This document shows positions 53,501 to 61,903 of a stretch of 64,000 bases of DNA, piece by piece (the first letter of the stretch is position 1; each line of letters starts with the position of its first letter). Source of the DNA: JASHSH01 sp036490215. Lineage in GTDB: Bacteria > Pseudomonadota > Alphaproteobacteria > Rhodospirillales > Magnetospirillaceae. The stretch is from the NCBI GenBank assembly GCA_036490215.1, contig DASXEH010000029.1:25117-89116 (forward strand), given 5' to 3'. The notes beneath the pieces were generated by a model. That model was given only the letters and a program-made list of their open reading frames with translations, was not told where the DNA came from and did no database searches. The translations under genes were made by a program, and so were the position numbers.

Positions 53501-55471
53501 TCAGCGATTGCTATCGGAAACCCAGCGGCGCAAATCGGTCGCAAGGCGCTGCAAGATCGGACCCCAGGTATACGGCTCGGTCTGTCGATAGAGCCGCATT
53601 CCCAGATACCAGGGACTATCCTCGCGCTCACCCATCCAGCGCCAGCAATTGTCGAACCGCGACAGAAGCCAGACTGGCTTACCCATCGCGGCAGCCAAAT
53701 GGGCTACAGCGGTATCGACGCTGATCACGAGATCAAGATGCGTGATCAACCCAGCCGTATCGGAGAAATCTTTGATCCGCGCCGTGTGATCAATCAGCGT
53801 GGAATAGGCCCGCGCCTGCTCGGCGGCAGGGCCGACCTGAAGACTCAGGAAATTCACGCCCGGAATCTCAAGAAGCGCCCCATAGGCGTCGAGCGTGAGG
53901 CTTCGGCGGCGATCGGTTGCGTTGCATTCCACGTCGTAGTGCCGCGCATCGCCGGCCCAGACCAAACCGATCCGCGGCCTGGCCAAGCCATCAATGACGT
54001 CATTCCACTGCGCCACCGTTGGCTCGGGCGCGCGGATATAGGGAATTTCGGCCGGAATGGTTTCGAGCGTCGTATCGAAGGCAAGCGGCAGGCTCATCAA
54101 GGGACAGTGGAGATCGAATTCGGGTAGTGGCTGGCCCCGCGGCACGACAGCGGAAATACCCTCGACACCCACCATCAGGCGCGCGGCCGCAGGCTGGCAT
54201 TCGAGGATCACGCGCGCGCCGCGTTCCGCCAAGAGCGGTGCATAGCGGACAAACTGGAACGTGTCGCCGAATCCCTGCTCCGCATGGACCAGGATCGTCT
54301 TGCCGTCGAAAGCTTCGCCGCGCCATTGCGGTTGCATGAAATCGCGACGGCGCTCGCGCATACGCTGCATCGCCCAGCGCGCTTCAAATTTCGGCCATCC
54401 TTCTCCGAGCCGGCCGAGATACAGCGCTGCGTATCCTTGGCTGAACACGATATCGGGGTCGCCCGGCGCCAGTTTCTCGGCGGCGTTGAACTCGTCCAAA
54501 GCACCTTGGACCTGCCCACGCCCCATCAAGATCAGGCCGAGATTGCCATGGCCGACTGCCGTCTCTTGGATCGCGAGCGAACGGCGGCATTCAGCCTCGG
54601 CTTGGACCAGCTGCCCCATATCTTTCAGGATGAGTGCATGGTTGCTGACGATCGATGCATCATTCGGCGCTTCGCTCATGGCGCGGCGATAGGCAGCCTC
54701 GGCCTCGTCGAGCCGGTTCAGCTCGCGCAGCATATTGCCGAGATTGTTCAGCGCTGCGAACAGACTCGGATCGCGCCGCAGGATTTCACGATAGAGCGCG
54801 GCCGCGTCGTCGTAACGGCGCATCTCCGCCAGCGCGTTGCCGGCATCGAACAGGTCGTCCAACGTGGCCGAGGGGACCTGCGTGAGGCCATTGAGTATAG
54901 CGGAGGCCTCATCGGCGCGATCGAGCACGGCCAACGCTTTCGCCGCGCCGATGTAGAGATTGATCGATGCCGGACGCAGCTTGGACGCCTTGAGCCAAAG
55001 GTCCAACGCTTCTTGCGCGCGCTCACGTGGCAATAGCGCTGCGAGATTGGCCATCGCCTCAACGAAATTGGAACGCTGCTGAACCGCCTTTCTATAGGCG
55101 TCGGTCGCTTCATTTGGCTTTGTCGCACGCAGCGCGTTACCGAGACCGAACAGCGCTTCAGGAATACGCCGGTCCAGTTTAAGGGCGCGGCGATACGCCT
55201 CCTCCGCCTCTTCCGCCCTGCCTGCACCCATCAAGGCATTGCCGAGATTGACGAAGGCGCCGGGCTGCTTGTCGTTGAGCTCGAGTGCCAACTCGATAAG
55301 GTTAGCCGCCATGTCGTAGTCGCCGCGCTGCGAGGCGATGACACCCATAAGATGCCGCGCATCGAAGTGTGTGGGCCGCTTGTTCAGGATCTGCTGATAG
55401 ACGACCTCAGCCTCATCGAGCCGCCCGGCGCGATGCAGTTCGACCGCACGGTCGAATTCAGCATCGCTCAT
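53501..55471 (-). CDS. TPR-repeat protein with C-terminal glycosyltransferase-like domain
   Basis: A 656-residue cytosolic protein. About eleven TPRs occupy residues 1-370 (HRAGRLDEAEVVYQQIL, NLGNALMGAGRAEEAEEAYRRAL and so on). The C-terminal part (about 385-656) resembles family 9/41-like glycosyltransferases: ILVHAEQGFGDTFQFVRYAPLLAERGARVILECQ, RIGLVWAGDARH, HLDLVISVDTAVAHLAAAMGKPVWLLSRF. Substrate and acceptor are unknown; such proteins are linked to flagellin or surface glycosylation in other bacteria. It starts inside the purB stop (4-base overlap). Confidence 0.85.
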   Translation of the reverse strand: MSDAEFDRAVELHRAGRLDEAEVVYQQILNKRPTHFDARHLMGVIASQRGDYDMAANLIELALELNDKQPGAFVNLGNALMGAGRAEEAEEAYRRALKLDRRIPEALFGLGNALRATKPNEATDAYRKAVQQRSNFVEAMANLAALLPRERAQEALDLWLKASKLRPASINLYIGAAKALAVLDRADEASAILNGLTQVPSATLDDLFDAGNALAEMRRYDDAAALYREILRRDPSLFAALNNLGNMLRELNRLDEAEAAYRRAMSEAPNDASIVSNHALILKDMGQLVQAEAECRRSLAIQETAVGHGNLGLILMGRGQVQGALDEFNAAEKLAPGDPDIVFSQGYAALYLGRLGEGWPKFEARWAMQRMRERRRDFMQPQWRGEAFDGKTILVHAEQGFGDTFQFVRYAPLLAERGARVILECQPAAARLMVGVEGISAVVPRGQPLPEFDLHCPLMSLPLAFDTTLETIPAEIPYIRAPEPTVAQWNDVIDGLARPRIGLVWAGDARHYDVECNATDRRRSLTLDAYGALLEIPGVNFLSLQVGPAAEQARAYSTLIDHTARIKDFSDTAGLITHLDLVISVDTAVAHLAAAMGKPVWLLSRFDNCWRWMGEREDSPWYLGMRLYRQTEPYTWGPILQRLATDLRRWVSDSNR

Positions 55472-56781
55472 GCGCGGCCGAACACTCGCTTGAAGATCGT
55501 GTCGACATGGCGCGTATGCCGCTTGTGGTCGAGCAACGCATCGATCTCGGCGGGCTTCAGTTTCGCGGTCACGTCCTTGTCGGCCTTCAGCCGCTCGCCG
55601 AAATTCCCGCCCTGCTCAATCACCGCCATCGCATTGCGCTGAACCGCCGCATAGGCCTCTTCACGACTCATGCCCAGTTGCGCCAGTTCGACGAGAACCT
55701 GTCCGCTGAAGATCAGACCACCCACACGGTCCATGTTGCGCTTGATCGCGTCGGGATGGATCACCAGACGTTCGATCAAATCGGTCAGGCGATAGAGTGC
55801 GAAGTCGAGTGTGACGGTCGCATCAGGGCCGATCATGCGCTCGACCGAGGAATGGCTGATATCGCGCTCATGCCACAGCGCCACGTCTTCCAGTGCCGGG
55901 ATCGCGTAAGCGCGGACCATGCGCGCGAGGCCGGTGAGATTTTCCGACAGCACCGGGTTGCGCTTGTGCGGCATCGCCGAGCTGCCCTTCTGGCCGGGCG
56001 AGAAATATTCCTCAGCCTCGCCCACTTCGGTGCGCTGCAGATGGCGGAACTCAACGGCCGCGCGTTCGATCGAACTGGCGATCACGGCCAGCGTCGTGAA
56101 GAACTGCGCGTGGCGGTCGCGCGGAATCACCTGGGTCGAAAGCGGCTCAGGCGATAGACCGAGTTTCTCGGCGACATGCTTTTCGACATCTGGGCTGATA
56201 TGAGCGAAAGTACCCATGGCGCCCGAGATCGCACAAGTAGCGATGTCCTTGCGCGCGGCAATCAGGCGCTCGCGATTGCGCTGAAACTCAGCGTGGAAGC
56301 CGGCGAATTTCAGACCCATCGTCACCGGCTCGGCATGGATGCCATGGCTGCGGCCCATGACCACGAGGTCTTTGGTTTCAAAGGCGCGGCGCTCCAGCGC
56401 ACGCAGCAAGGCTTCGATATCGCCCAACAGCAGATCGGCGGCGCGCGTCAACTGCACGGCCAGGCAGGTGTCGAGCACGTCCGATGACGTCATGCCGAGA
56501 TGAACGAACCGCGCCTCAGGGCCAATCTGTTCGGCAAGTTCAGTGGTGAAGGCGATCACGTCATGGCGTGTCGTCTTCTCGATCTCGTCGATCCGCGCAA
56601 CCCGGTCCCGGGTATAGGGTTTGTCGCCCCTCGCCCAGATGGCCTTGGCCGCGTCTTCGGGAATTATGCCCAGCTTCGCCTGGGCGTCGCAGGCATAGGC
56701 CTCGATCTCGAACCAGATGCGAAAGCGGGTTTCCGGGGCCCAGACATGGACCATTTCGGGCCGGCTATAGCGTGGGATCAA
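55468..56781 (-). CDS. purB: Adenylosuccinate lyase
   Basis: Cleaves adenylosuccinate to AMP and SAICAR to AICAR in purine synthesis. The 437-residue protein has the fumarase/aspartase-superfamily signature GSSAMPHKRNPVLSENLTGLARM, the N-terminal MIPRYSRPEMVHVWAPETRFRIWFEIE (read in parts) and the active-site SHGIHAEPVTMGLK. It is followed by a TPR-glycosyltransferase gene that overlaps it by 4 bases, and is divergent from fabD. Confidence 0.98.
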   Translation of the reverse strand: MIPRYSRPEMVHVWAPETRFRIWFEIEAYACDAQAKLGIIPEDAAKAIWARGDKPYTRDRVARIDEIEKTTRHDVIAFTTELAEQIGPEARFVHLGMTSSDVLDTCLAVQLTRAADLLLGDIEALLRALERRAFETKDLVVMGRSHGIHAEPVTMGLKFAGFHAEFQRNRERLIAARKDIATCAISGAMGTFAHISPDVEKHVAEKLGLSPEPLSTQVIPRDRHAQFFTTLAVIASSIERAAVEFRHLQRTEVGEAEEYFSPGQKGSSAMPHKRNPVLSENLTGLARMVRAYAIPALEDVALWHERDISHSSVERMIGPDATVTLDFALYRLTDLIERLVIHPDAIKRNMDRVGGLIFSGQVLVELAQLGMSREEAYAAVQRNAMAVIEQGGNFGERLKADKDVTAKLKPAEIDALLDHKRHTRHVDTIFKRVFGRA

Positions 56782-56882
56782 AGGCGCGTCTCCTTGGTAT
56801 CCGGGCGCGGCGATTATATGAGCGGCGGCAAGGCGCGCAGGATGAAGGCAATCGCCGGCCGAGGCAAGCCACCCCGGGCCGC

Positions 56883-56910
56883 TTGACTCCAGCCCCGCCT
56901 TGGCTATTCC
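56883..56910 (+). promoter_or_regulatory. Candidate sigma-70 promoter of fabD
   Basis: TTGACT (56883-56888) and TATTCC (56905-56910) with a 16-base spacer lie 30 bases before the fabD ATG in the gap between divergent purB and fabD. The position fits a promoter for the fabD-fabG-acpP-fabF-mltG run, but the -10 match is weak. Confidence 0.35.
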
Positions 56911-56940
56911 TTACAACCTTTCGCGGGTGTCGGGGAACGA

Positions 56941-57900
56941 ATGTCGCTAGCTATTGTATTTCCGGGGCAAGGATCGCAGGCCGTCGGCATGGGCCGCGAC
57001 CTCGCCCAAGCCTTTCCGGCCGCGCGCCTGCTGTTCGAGGAAGTCGACGAGGCGCTGCGTCAGAATCTGACACGCCTGATGTGGGAAGGCCCCGAGGGCG
57101 ATCTCACGCTGACTGAGAACGCCCAGCCGGCGCTAATGTCCGTATCGATGGCCGTGCTGCGTACCCTGGAAGCTGAAGCCGGTTGGAAGCTGGCCGAGCG
57201 CGCTGCTTTCGTGGCTGGCCATTCACTGGGTGAATACTCGGCGCTGTGTGCGGCGGGCAGCCTGACGGTGGCCGACACGGCTCGGCTCCTCAAGCTGCGG
57301 GGCCAGGCGATGCAGAAGGCCGTGCCAGTGGGTGTCGGCGCCATGGCCGCCCTGCTCGGCATCGAGATCGATCAGGCGCGCGAGATAGCGTCGGAGGCAT
57401 CGAGCGCCGACGACGCGACCGGCGAGAAGCTGGTCTGCGCTGCCGCTAATGACAACGCGCCGGGCCAAGTGGTGATCAGCGGCCACAAAGCGGCCGTCGA
57501 GAAAGCCATCGCGATTGCCGCCGAACGCGGCTTCAAGCGTTCGATCATGCTGCCCGTCTCCGCGCCCTTCCATTGTGCGTTGATGCAACCCGCCGCTGAT
57601 GCGATGGCCAGCGCGCTTCAACAGGTAGCGTTACGCGCGCCGATGGTTCCCGTTATCGCCAATGTGACTGCCGAGCCGGTGGCCGATCCGATCGAAATCC
57701 GCGGCCTGCTGGTCGAACAGGTGACCGGCACCGTGCGCTGGCGCGAGTCGGTGATCGGCATGAAGAACCGCGGTGTCGACAAGATGGCCGAATTCGGCGC
57801 GGGCAAGGTGCTGGCCGGTCTCGCCAAGCGCATCGACAAAGAAATTGCAGCCGTTTCGGTTGGCCTGCCCGCCGATATCGAAACGTTCCTGAAAAGCTGA
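56941..57900 (+). CDS. fabD: Malonyl-CoA:ACP transacylase
   Basis: Transfers malonyl groups from CoA to acyl carrier protein. The 319-residue protein has the opening IVFPGQGSQAVGMGRDLA, the nucleophile Ser in FVAGHSLGEYSALCAAG, the conserved Arg/Gln region (ALLKLRGQAMQKAV-like, read LLKLRGQAMQKA) and the His of SAPFHCALM. First gene of the fatty acid cluster, with fabG following 21 bases later. Confidence 0.97.
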   Translation: MSLAIVFPGQGSQAVGMGRDLAQAFPAARLLFEEVDEALRQNLTRLMWEGPEGDLTLTENAQPALMSVSMAVLRTLEAEAGWKLAERAAFVAGHSLGEYSALCAAGSLTVADTARLLKLRGQAMQKAVPVGVGAMAALLGIEIDQAREIASEASSADDATGEKLVCAAANDNAPGQVVISGHKAAVEKAIAIAAERGFKRSIMLPVSAPFHCALMQPAADAMASALQQVALRAPMVPVIANVTAEPVADPIEIRGLLVEQVTGTVRWRESVIGMKNRGVDKMAEFGAGKVLAGLAKRIDKEIAAVSVGLPADIETFLKS

Positions 57901-57921
57901 AGACGGATCGAGGAAACCGCC

Positions 57922-58659
57922 ATGTTCGATCTCACCGGTAAAGCCGCGCTGGTCACCGGCGCTTCGGGCGCCATCGGCGGCGCCATCGCTACCGCGCTGC
58001 ATGCCCAGGGCGCCAAGGTCGCGCTGTCCGGCACCCGCAAAGATGCGCTCGATGCCCTGGCCGGTACGCTCGGCGATCGCGCTTTCGTCGTACCGTGCGA
58101 CCTCTCCGACTCCGCCGCGGTCGATGGATTGATCGGTGCGGCCGAGGGCGTGCTGGGTGCGGTCGATATTCTGGTCAACAATGCCGGCCTGACCAAAGAC
58201 GGTTTGGCCATGCGCATGAAGGACGAGGACTGGCAGAAGGTCATCGACGTCGACCTGTCGGCCGCCTTCCGCCTCTGCCGGGCCTCGCTGCGCGGCATGA
58301 TGAAGCGGCGCTGGGGCCGGATCATCAATATCACCTCGATCGTCGGCGTGACCGGCAATCCGGGCCAAGCCAATTACGCTGCCGCCAAGGCCGGGTTGAT
58401 CGGTATGAGCAAGGCCCTGGCCCAGGAAGTTGCCTCGCGCGGCATCACCGTGAACTGCGTCGCGCCCGGCTTCATCGTCTCCGCGATGACCGATGTTCTG
58501 GCTGCGGAACAAAAGGAGCGCCTGCTCGGCGGAATCCCGGTCGGGCGGATGGGCGAGGCCGCCGAAATCGCCTCGGCGACGGTCTATCTCGCCAGCACCG
58601 AAGCCGCCTATGTGACAGGGCAAACGCTGCACGTTAATGGCGGTATGGCTATGATTTAA
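57922..58659 (+). CDS. fabG: 3-oxoacyl-ACP reductase
   Basis: NADPH-dependent reduction of 3-oxoacyl-ACP. The 245-residue classical SDR has the cofactor motif TGASGAIGGAIATALHAQG, NNAGLTKDG, the catalytic Ser in NITSIVGVTGNPG and YAAAKAG (YxxxK), and the terminal VTGQTLHVNGGMAMI typical of FabG. AGGAAA lies shortly before the ATG. Confidence 0.97.
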   Translation: MFDLTGKAALVTGASGAIGGAIATALHAQGAKVALSGTRKDALDALAGTLGDRAFVVPCDLSDSAAVDGLIGAAEGVLGAVDILVNNAGLTKDGLAMRMKDEDWQKVIDVDLSAAFRLCRASLRGMMKRRWGRIINITSIVGVTGNPGQANYAAAKAGLIGMSKALAQEVASRGITVNCVAPGFIVSAMTDVLAAEQKERLLGGIPVGRMGEAAEIASATVYLASTEAAYVTGQTLHVNGGMAMI

Positions 58660-58798
58660 TTGGATTTTCGCCCGTACTGGTCAACGCCAAGAAACTATGC
58701 TACGAGACGGCATCCAATGGACAAATAGGTACGGCCTCGACCGTTTACCTGTCCTAAGTTCTTCTTTTGAAAACAGAAATCACTGAGGGGTTGTCGCG

Positions 58799-59032
58799 AT
58801 GTCTGATGTTGCCGAACGAGTCAAAAAGATTGTCGTCGAGCACCTGGGCGTCGAGGAGTCCAAGGTCACTGAGACCGCCAGCTTCATCGACGATTTGGGC
58901 GCGGACAGCCTCGACACGGTCGAGTTGGTCATGGCCTTCGAAGAGGAATTCTCTTGCGAGATTCCCGACGATGCCGCCGAGAAGATCATCACCGTGAAAG
59001 ACGCCATCGACTACATCAAGTCGCATACGTGA
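58799..59032 (+). CDS. acpP: Acyl carrier protein
   Basis: The carrier of growing acyl chains. The 77-residue acidic protein MSDVAERVKKIVVEHLGVEE has the phosphopantetheine site GADSLDTVELVMAFEEEF, with the attachment Ser near residue 37. It follows an unusually long 139-base gap after fabG, where a separate promoter would be expected for this abundant protein; GAGGGG precedes the ATG. No secondary structure in the gap stands out. Confidence 0.98.
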   Translation: MSDVAERVKKIVVEHLGVEESKVTETASFIDDLGADSLDTVELVMAFEEEFSCEIPDDAAEKIITVKDAIDYIKSHT

Positions 59033-59091
59033 TCATTGGGCGCGGCTGGCGCTTTGGCGCAGCGGTATCGTAACGATCACACGGTGTACCG

Positions 59092-60348
59092 ATGAGACGC
59101 GTTGTAGTCACCGGTGTCGGCCTGGTCACCCCTTTGGGGGCCGGTCTTAAGGCCAACTGGGAGCGTCTGATTGCGGGCGAATCGGGTATTCGCGCCATTC
59201 AGAGCTTCGACGTTTCGGATCTGCCGGCCAAGATCGCGGGGCAAGTGCCGCGCGGTACGGCCGAGCCGCATTACTTCGACGTCGATTCGGTCGTCTCCTC
59301 GAAGGATCGCCGGCGCATGGACGATTTTATCGTCTATGCGCTTGGCGCCGCGGCGGAAGCGGTGGCCGATGCCGGCTGGGCGCCCCAAGATGAAGAATCG
59401 CGTGAACGCACCGGCGTCATGATCGGTTCCGGCATCGGCGGTCTGCCCGCGATTGCCGATGGCGCGATCACGCTTAAGGAAGAAGGCCCGCGCCGTATCT
59501 CCCCCTTCTTCATTCCCGCCGCGCTGATCAACCTGGCCTCGGGCCATGTCCAGATCCGCTATGGCTTCAAGGGACCCAACCATTCGGTCGTGACGGCCTG
59601 TTCGACCGGCGCACATGCCATCGGCGATGCATCGCGTCTGATCATGCTCGACGATGCCGACGTCATGGTTGCTGGCGGGACCGAAGCCGCCGTGTGCCGC
59701 CTGGGCTTGGCCGGTTTCGCGGCCGCCCGCGCGCTCTCGACCGAATTCAACGACACGCCTGAGAAGGCCTCACGCCCGTGGGACAAGAACCGCGATGGTT
59801 TCGTCATGGGCGAAGGTTCCGGTGTCGTCGTGCTCGAAGAATACGAACACGCGAAGAAACGCGGCGCCAAGATCTATGCCGAGATCCTCGGCTATGGGAT
59901 GTCGGGCGACGCCTATCACGTCACCGCCCCCAGCCCCGACGGCAATGGCGCCTTTCGCTCGATGCGCGCCGCCATCAATCGGGCTGGGATAACGCTCGAA
60001 GACATCGACTACATCAACGCGCACGGCACGTCGACCATGGCCGACGTCATCGAACTCGGTGCGGTCAAGAACCTGTTCGGCGACCATGCCTATAAGCTGT
60101 CGATGTCGTCGACCAAGTCGGCGATCGGGCACTTGCTCGGTGCGGCCGGCAGCGTTGAGGCGATCTTTTCGATCATGGCGCTCAGGACCGGGATTGTGCC
60201 GCCGACGCTCAATCTCGACACGCCTGATGAAGGCTGCGATATCGACTTGGTGCCGCACCATGCCAAGGAGCGCAAGGTCCGCTATGCGCTGTCGAACTCG
60301 TTCGGCTTCGGCGGCACCAACGCCTCGCTGATCTTCGGGGCCGTCTGA
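59092..60348 (+). CDS. fabF: Beta-ketoacyl-ACP synthase II
   Basis: Condenses malonyl-ACP with acyl-ACP in elongation. The 418-residue protein has the thiolase-fold Cys in VTACSTGAHAIGDASRL, the His residues in NAHGTSTMADVIELGA and STKSAIGHLLGAAGSVEAIF, and the final NSFGFGGTNASLIF. It starts 59 bases after acpP. Confidence 0.98.
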   Translation: MRRVVVTGVGLVTPLGAGLKANWERLIAGESGIRAIQSFDVSDLPAKIAGQVPRGTAEPHYFDVDSVVSSKDRRRMDDFIVYALGAAAEAVADAGWAPQDEESRERTGVMIGSGIGGLPAIADGAITLKEEGPRRISPFFIPAALINLASGHVQIRYGFKGPNHSVVTACSTGAHAIGDASRLIMLDDADVMVAGGTEAAVCRLGLAGFAAARALSTEFNDTPEKASRPWDKNRDGFVMGEGSGVVVLEEYEHAKKRGAKIYAEILGYGMSGDAYHVTAPSPDGNGAFRSMRAAINRAGITLEDIDYINAHGTSTMADVIELGAVKNLFGDHAYKLSMSSTKSAIGHLLGAAGSVEAIFSIMALRTGIVPPTLNLDTPDEGCDIDLVPHHAKERKVRYALSNSFGFGGTNASLIFGAV

Positions 60349-60355
60349 TCTCCTG

Positions 60356-61345
60356 ATGAAGCGGTTGCTGGTCCTGGTCATCGTCCTGATCCTGATTGGG
60401 ATCGGCGGTTATGGCCTACTGCAATGGTTGAAGTTCGACTACACGGCGTCGGGCCCAACCCCCTCGCCCGTCACGACGATCATCGCCAAGGGATCTGGCC
60501 TTCAGCAGATCGCCAAACAGCTCTCGGATGCCGGCGCGATTCGCTCGCCCTGGCTGTTCGTCGCAGAACTGGCCCTCAACGGTAATCCGCAGCTTCAAGC
60601 CGGCGAATACGGATTTCCGGCCCATGCCAGCATCGCCAGCATCGTCGACCTGATGCATCGCGGTCAGGTTCTCGAACATAAGCTGACGATTCCCGAGGGC
60701 CTGACGATCAAGCAGGTCCTATCCCTGATCAATCAAACCCCGGAACTGCGTGGCGGGCTGCTGCAGCAGCCCGCTGAAGGCAGCATCCTGCCGCAGACTT
60801 ATTTCTACGTGTATGACGACCCGCGCGACGCGCTGCTTGGCCGCATGACCGTCGCCGCTACCCAGGCGCTCGACAAACTCTGGTCCGAGCGTGCCACCGA
60901 TATTCCGCTGACCGACAAGAAGCAGGCGCTGATCCTAGCCTCTGTCGTCGAGCGCGAGACAGGCGTCGCCACCGAACGCCCTCATGTGGCCGCGGTGTTC
61001 GAGAACCGGCTGCGTCTGCATATGAAGCTCGAATCGGACCCAACCGTGATTTACGCCGTCAGTCAGGGACTCGGCGTTTTGGATCGTCCAATTACCCGCG
61101 CCGATCTTGGGATCAACAGCCCCTACAACACCTATCTCAATGACGGCCTGCCTCCCGGCCCCATCTGCAATCCGGGGCGTGCGGCGATCGAAGCGGTGCT
61201 GCACCCGCTCTCGAGCGACGATCTGTATTTCGTCGCCGATGGCTCCGGCGGCCACGCTTTCGCGAAGACCCTGGCCCAGCACAACAAGAATGTCGAAAAG
61301 TGGCGGCAGTTAGAAAGGGGACAGGGGAACGGGAAGGGAGAATAG
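60356..61345 (+). CDS. mltG: Endolytic peptidoglycan transglycosylase MltG
   Basis: An inner-membrane enzyme that cuts nascent glycan strands and sets their length. The 329-residue protein has one N-terminal helix (LLVLVIVLILIGIGGYGLL, about 3-21), a LysM-like/YceG domain with TYFYVYDD and the catalytic Glu in ILASVVERETGVATER, and the ending AFAKTLAQHNKNVEKW. Its last codons and stop lie inside a strong hairpin, so the gene is its own terminator's left arm. 7 bases after fabF; clustering with fab genes is normal. Confidence 0.95.
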   Translation: MKRLLVLVIVLILIGIGGYGLLQWLKFDYTASGPTPSPVTTIIAKGSGLQQIAKQLSDAGAIRSPWLFVAELALNGNPQLQAGEYGFPAHASIASIVDLMHRGQVLEHKLTIPEGLTIKQVLSLINQTPELRGGLLQQPAEGSILPQTYFYVYDDPRDALLGRMTVAATQALDKLWSERATDIPLTDKKQALILASVVERETGVATERPHVAAVFENRLRLHMKLESDPTVIYAVSQGLGVLDRPITRADLGINSPYNTYLNDGLPPGPICNPGRAAIEAVLHPLSSDDLYFVADGSGGHAFAKTLAQHNKNVEKWRQLERGQGNGKGE

Positions 61346-61359
61346 TCCCGTTCCCCTGT
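61321..61359 (+). terminator. Terminator-like hairpin spanning the mltG stop
   Basis: A perfect 14-base inverted repeat (left arm 61321-61334, right arm 61346-61359) encloses an 11-base loop containing the TAG stop of mltG. A second repeat (CCGCGGGT at 61364, ACCCGCGG at 61390) follows. T-run is short (TTAAT), so termination may need a factor. The arms encode the Gly-rich end of MltG. Confidence 0.55.
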
Positions 61360-61432
61360 TAATCCGCGGGTTTCTGGGGGAGGGAGGGGACCCGCGGGTG
61401 ATATCGAACGGTACGATGCTCGGCAACGGTAC

Positions 61433-61693
61433 TCAGTGCAGTGTCGAATGGTCGGCGGTCATATCGAGTAGATCGAGTTCGTGACGCAGGCGGGCCGCTT
61501 CCATTTCCAGCAGGTCGGCAGTCGCGCGCATCAAATCCTTCATCTGATGGATCGTCTGGACCGAGTGATGGTCTGCGACGAAGTAGCGAGACGCCGCGCC
61601 GCTATGCGGCTTGTTCATCTCGAATTCCGGAATGTCGTCCTCCAGGACGAGGTCTTCCAGTTGATCCAGCATCGAACGGTCATCACGAGCCAT
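61433..61693 (-). CDS. Hypothetical acidic helical protein
   Basis: A predicted 86-residue soluble protein starting MARDDRSMLDQLEDLVLEDD, with HHSVQTIHQMKDLMRATADLLEMEAARLRHELDLLD, an amphipathic helix in the C-terminal two thirds. Rich in Asp/Glu/Leu. The ATG at 61693 has a strong GAGGAG ribosome site 8 bases upstream, the main reason for calling it. I recognise no family. The gap 61703-61903 to uvrB holds no other gene. Confidence 0.55.
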   Translation of the reverse strand: MARDDRSMLDQLEDLVLEDDIPEFEMNKPHSGAASRYFVADHHSVQTIHQMKDLMRATADLLEMEAARLRHELDLLDMTADHSTLH

Positions 61694-61858
61694 GGTTTTC
61701 ACTCCTCTGTCCGGGCTGTCGGCGGCGGCTCCGATAAGCGCTGCCTGATCTGCCGGTGTCCTCGTTAATCGCTGGAGACAAACCTACGGGTGTGCGGTGA
61801 CAGCAGCACAACCGTGAGATGCCGGGACGTTGCGGAGTGTGTCGAAAAATGTCGCAGA

Positions 61859-61900
61859 ACCGCCCTATTCTGCCGGAAAACCCAGATTTCCCAGGGCGGT
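61859..61900 (-). terminator. Hairpin just downstream of uvrB
   Basis: A perfect 8-base inverted repeat (ACCGCCCT/AGGGCGGT) with a 26-base loop begins 4 bases past the uvrB stop on the minus strand. The loop is long and only a short T-run follows at a distance, so it may be an inefficient terminator or a stability element. Confidence 0.4.
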
Positions 61901-61903
61901 AGA

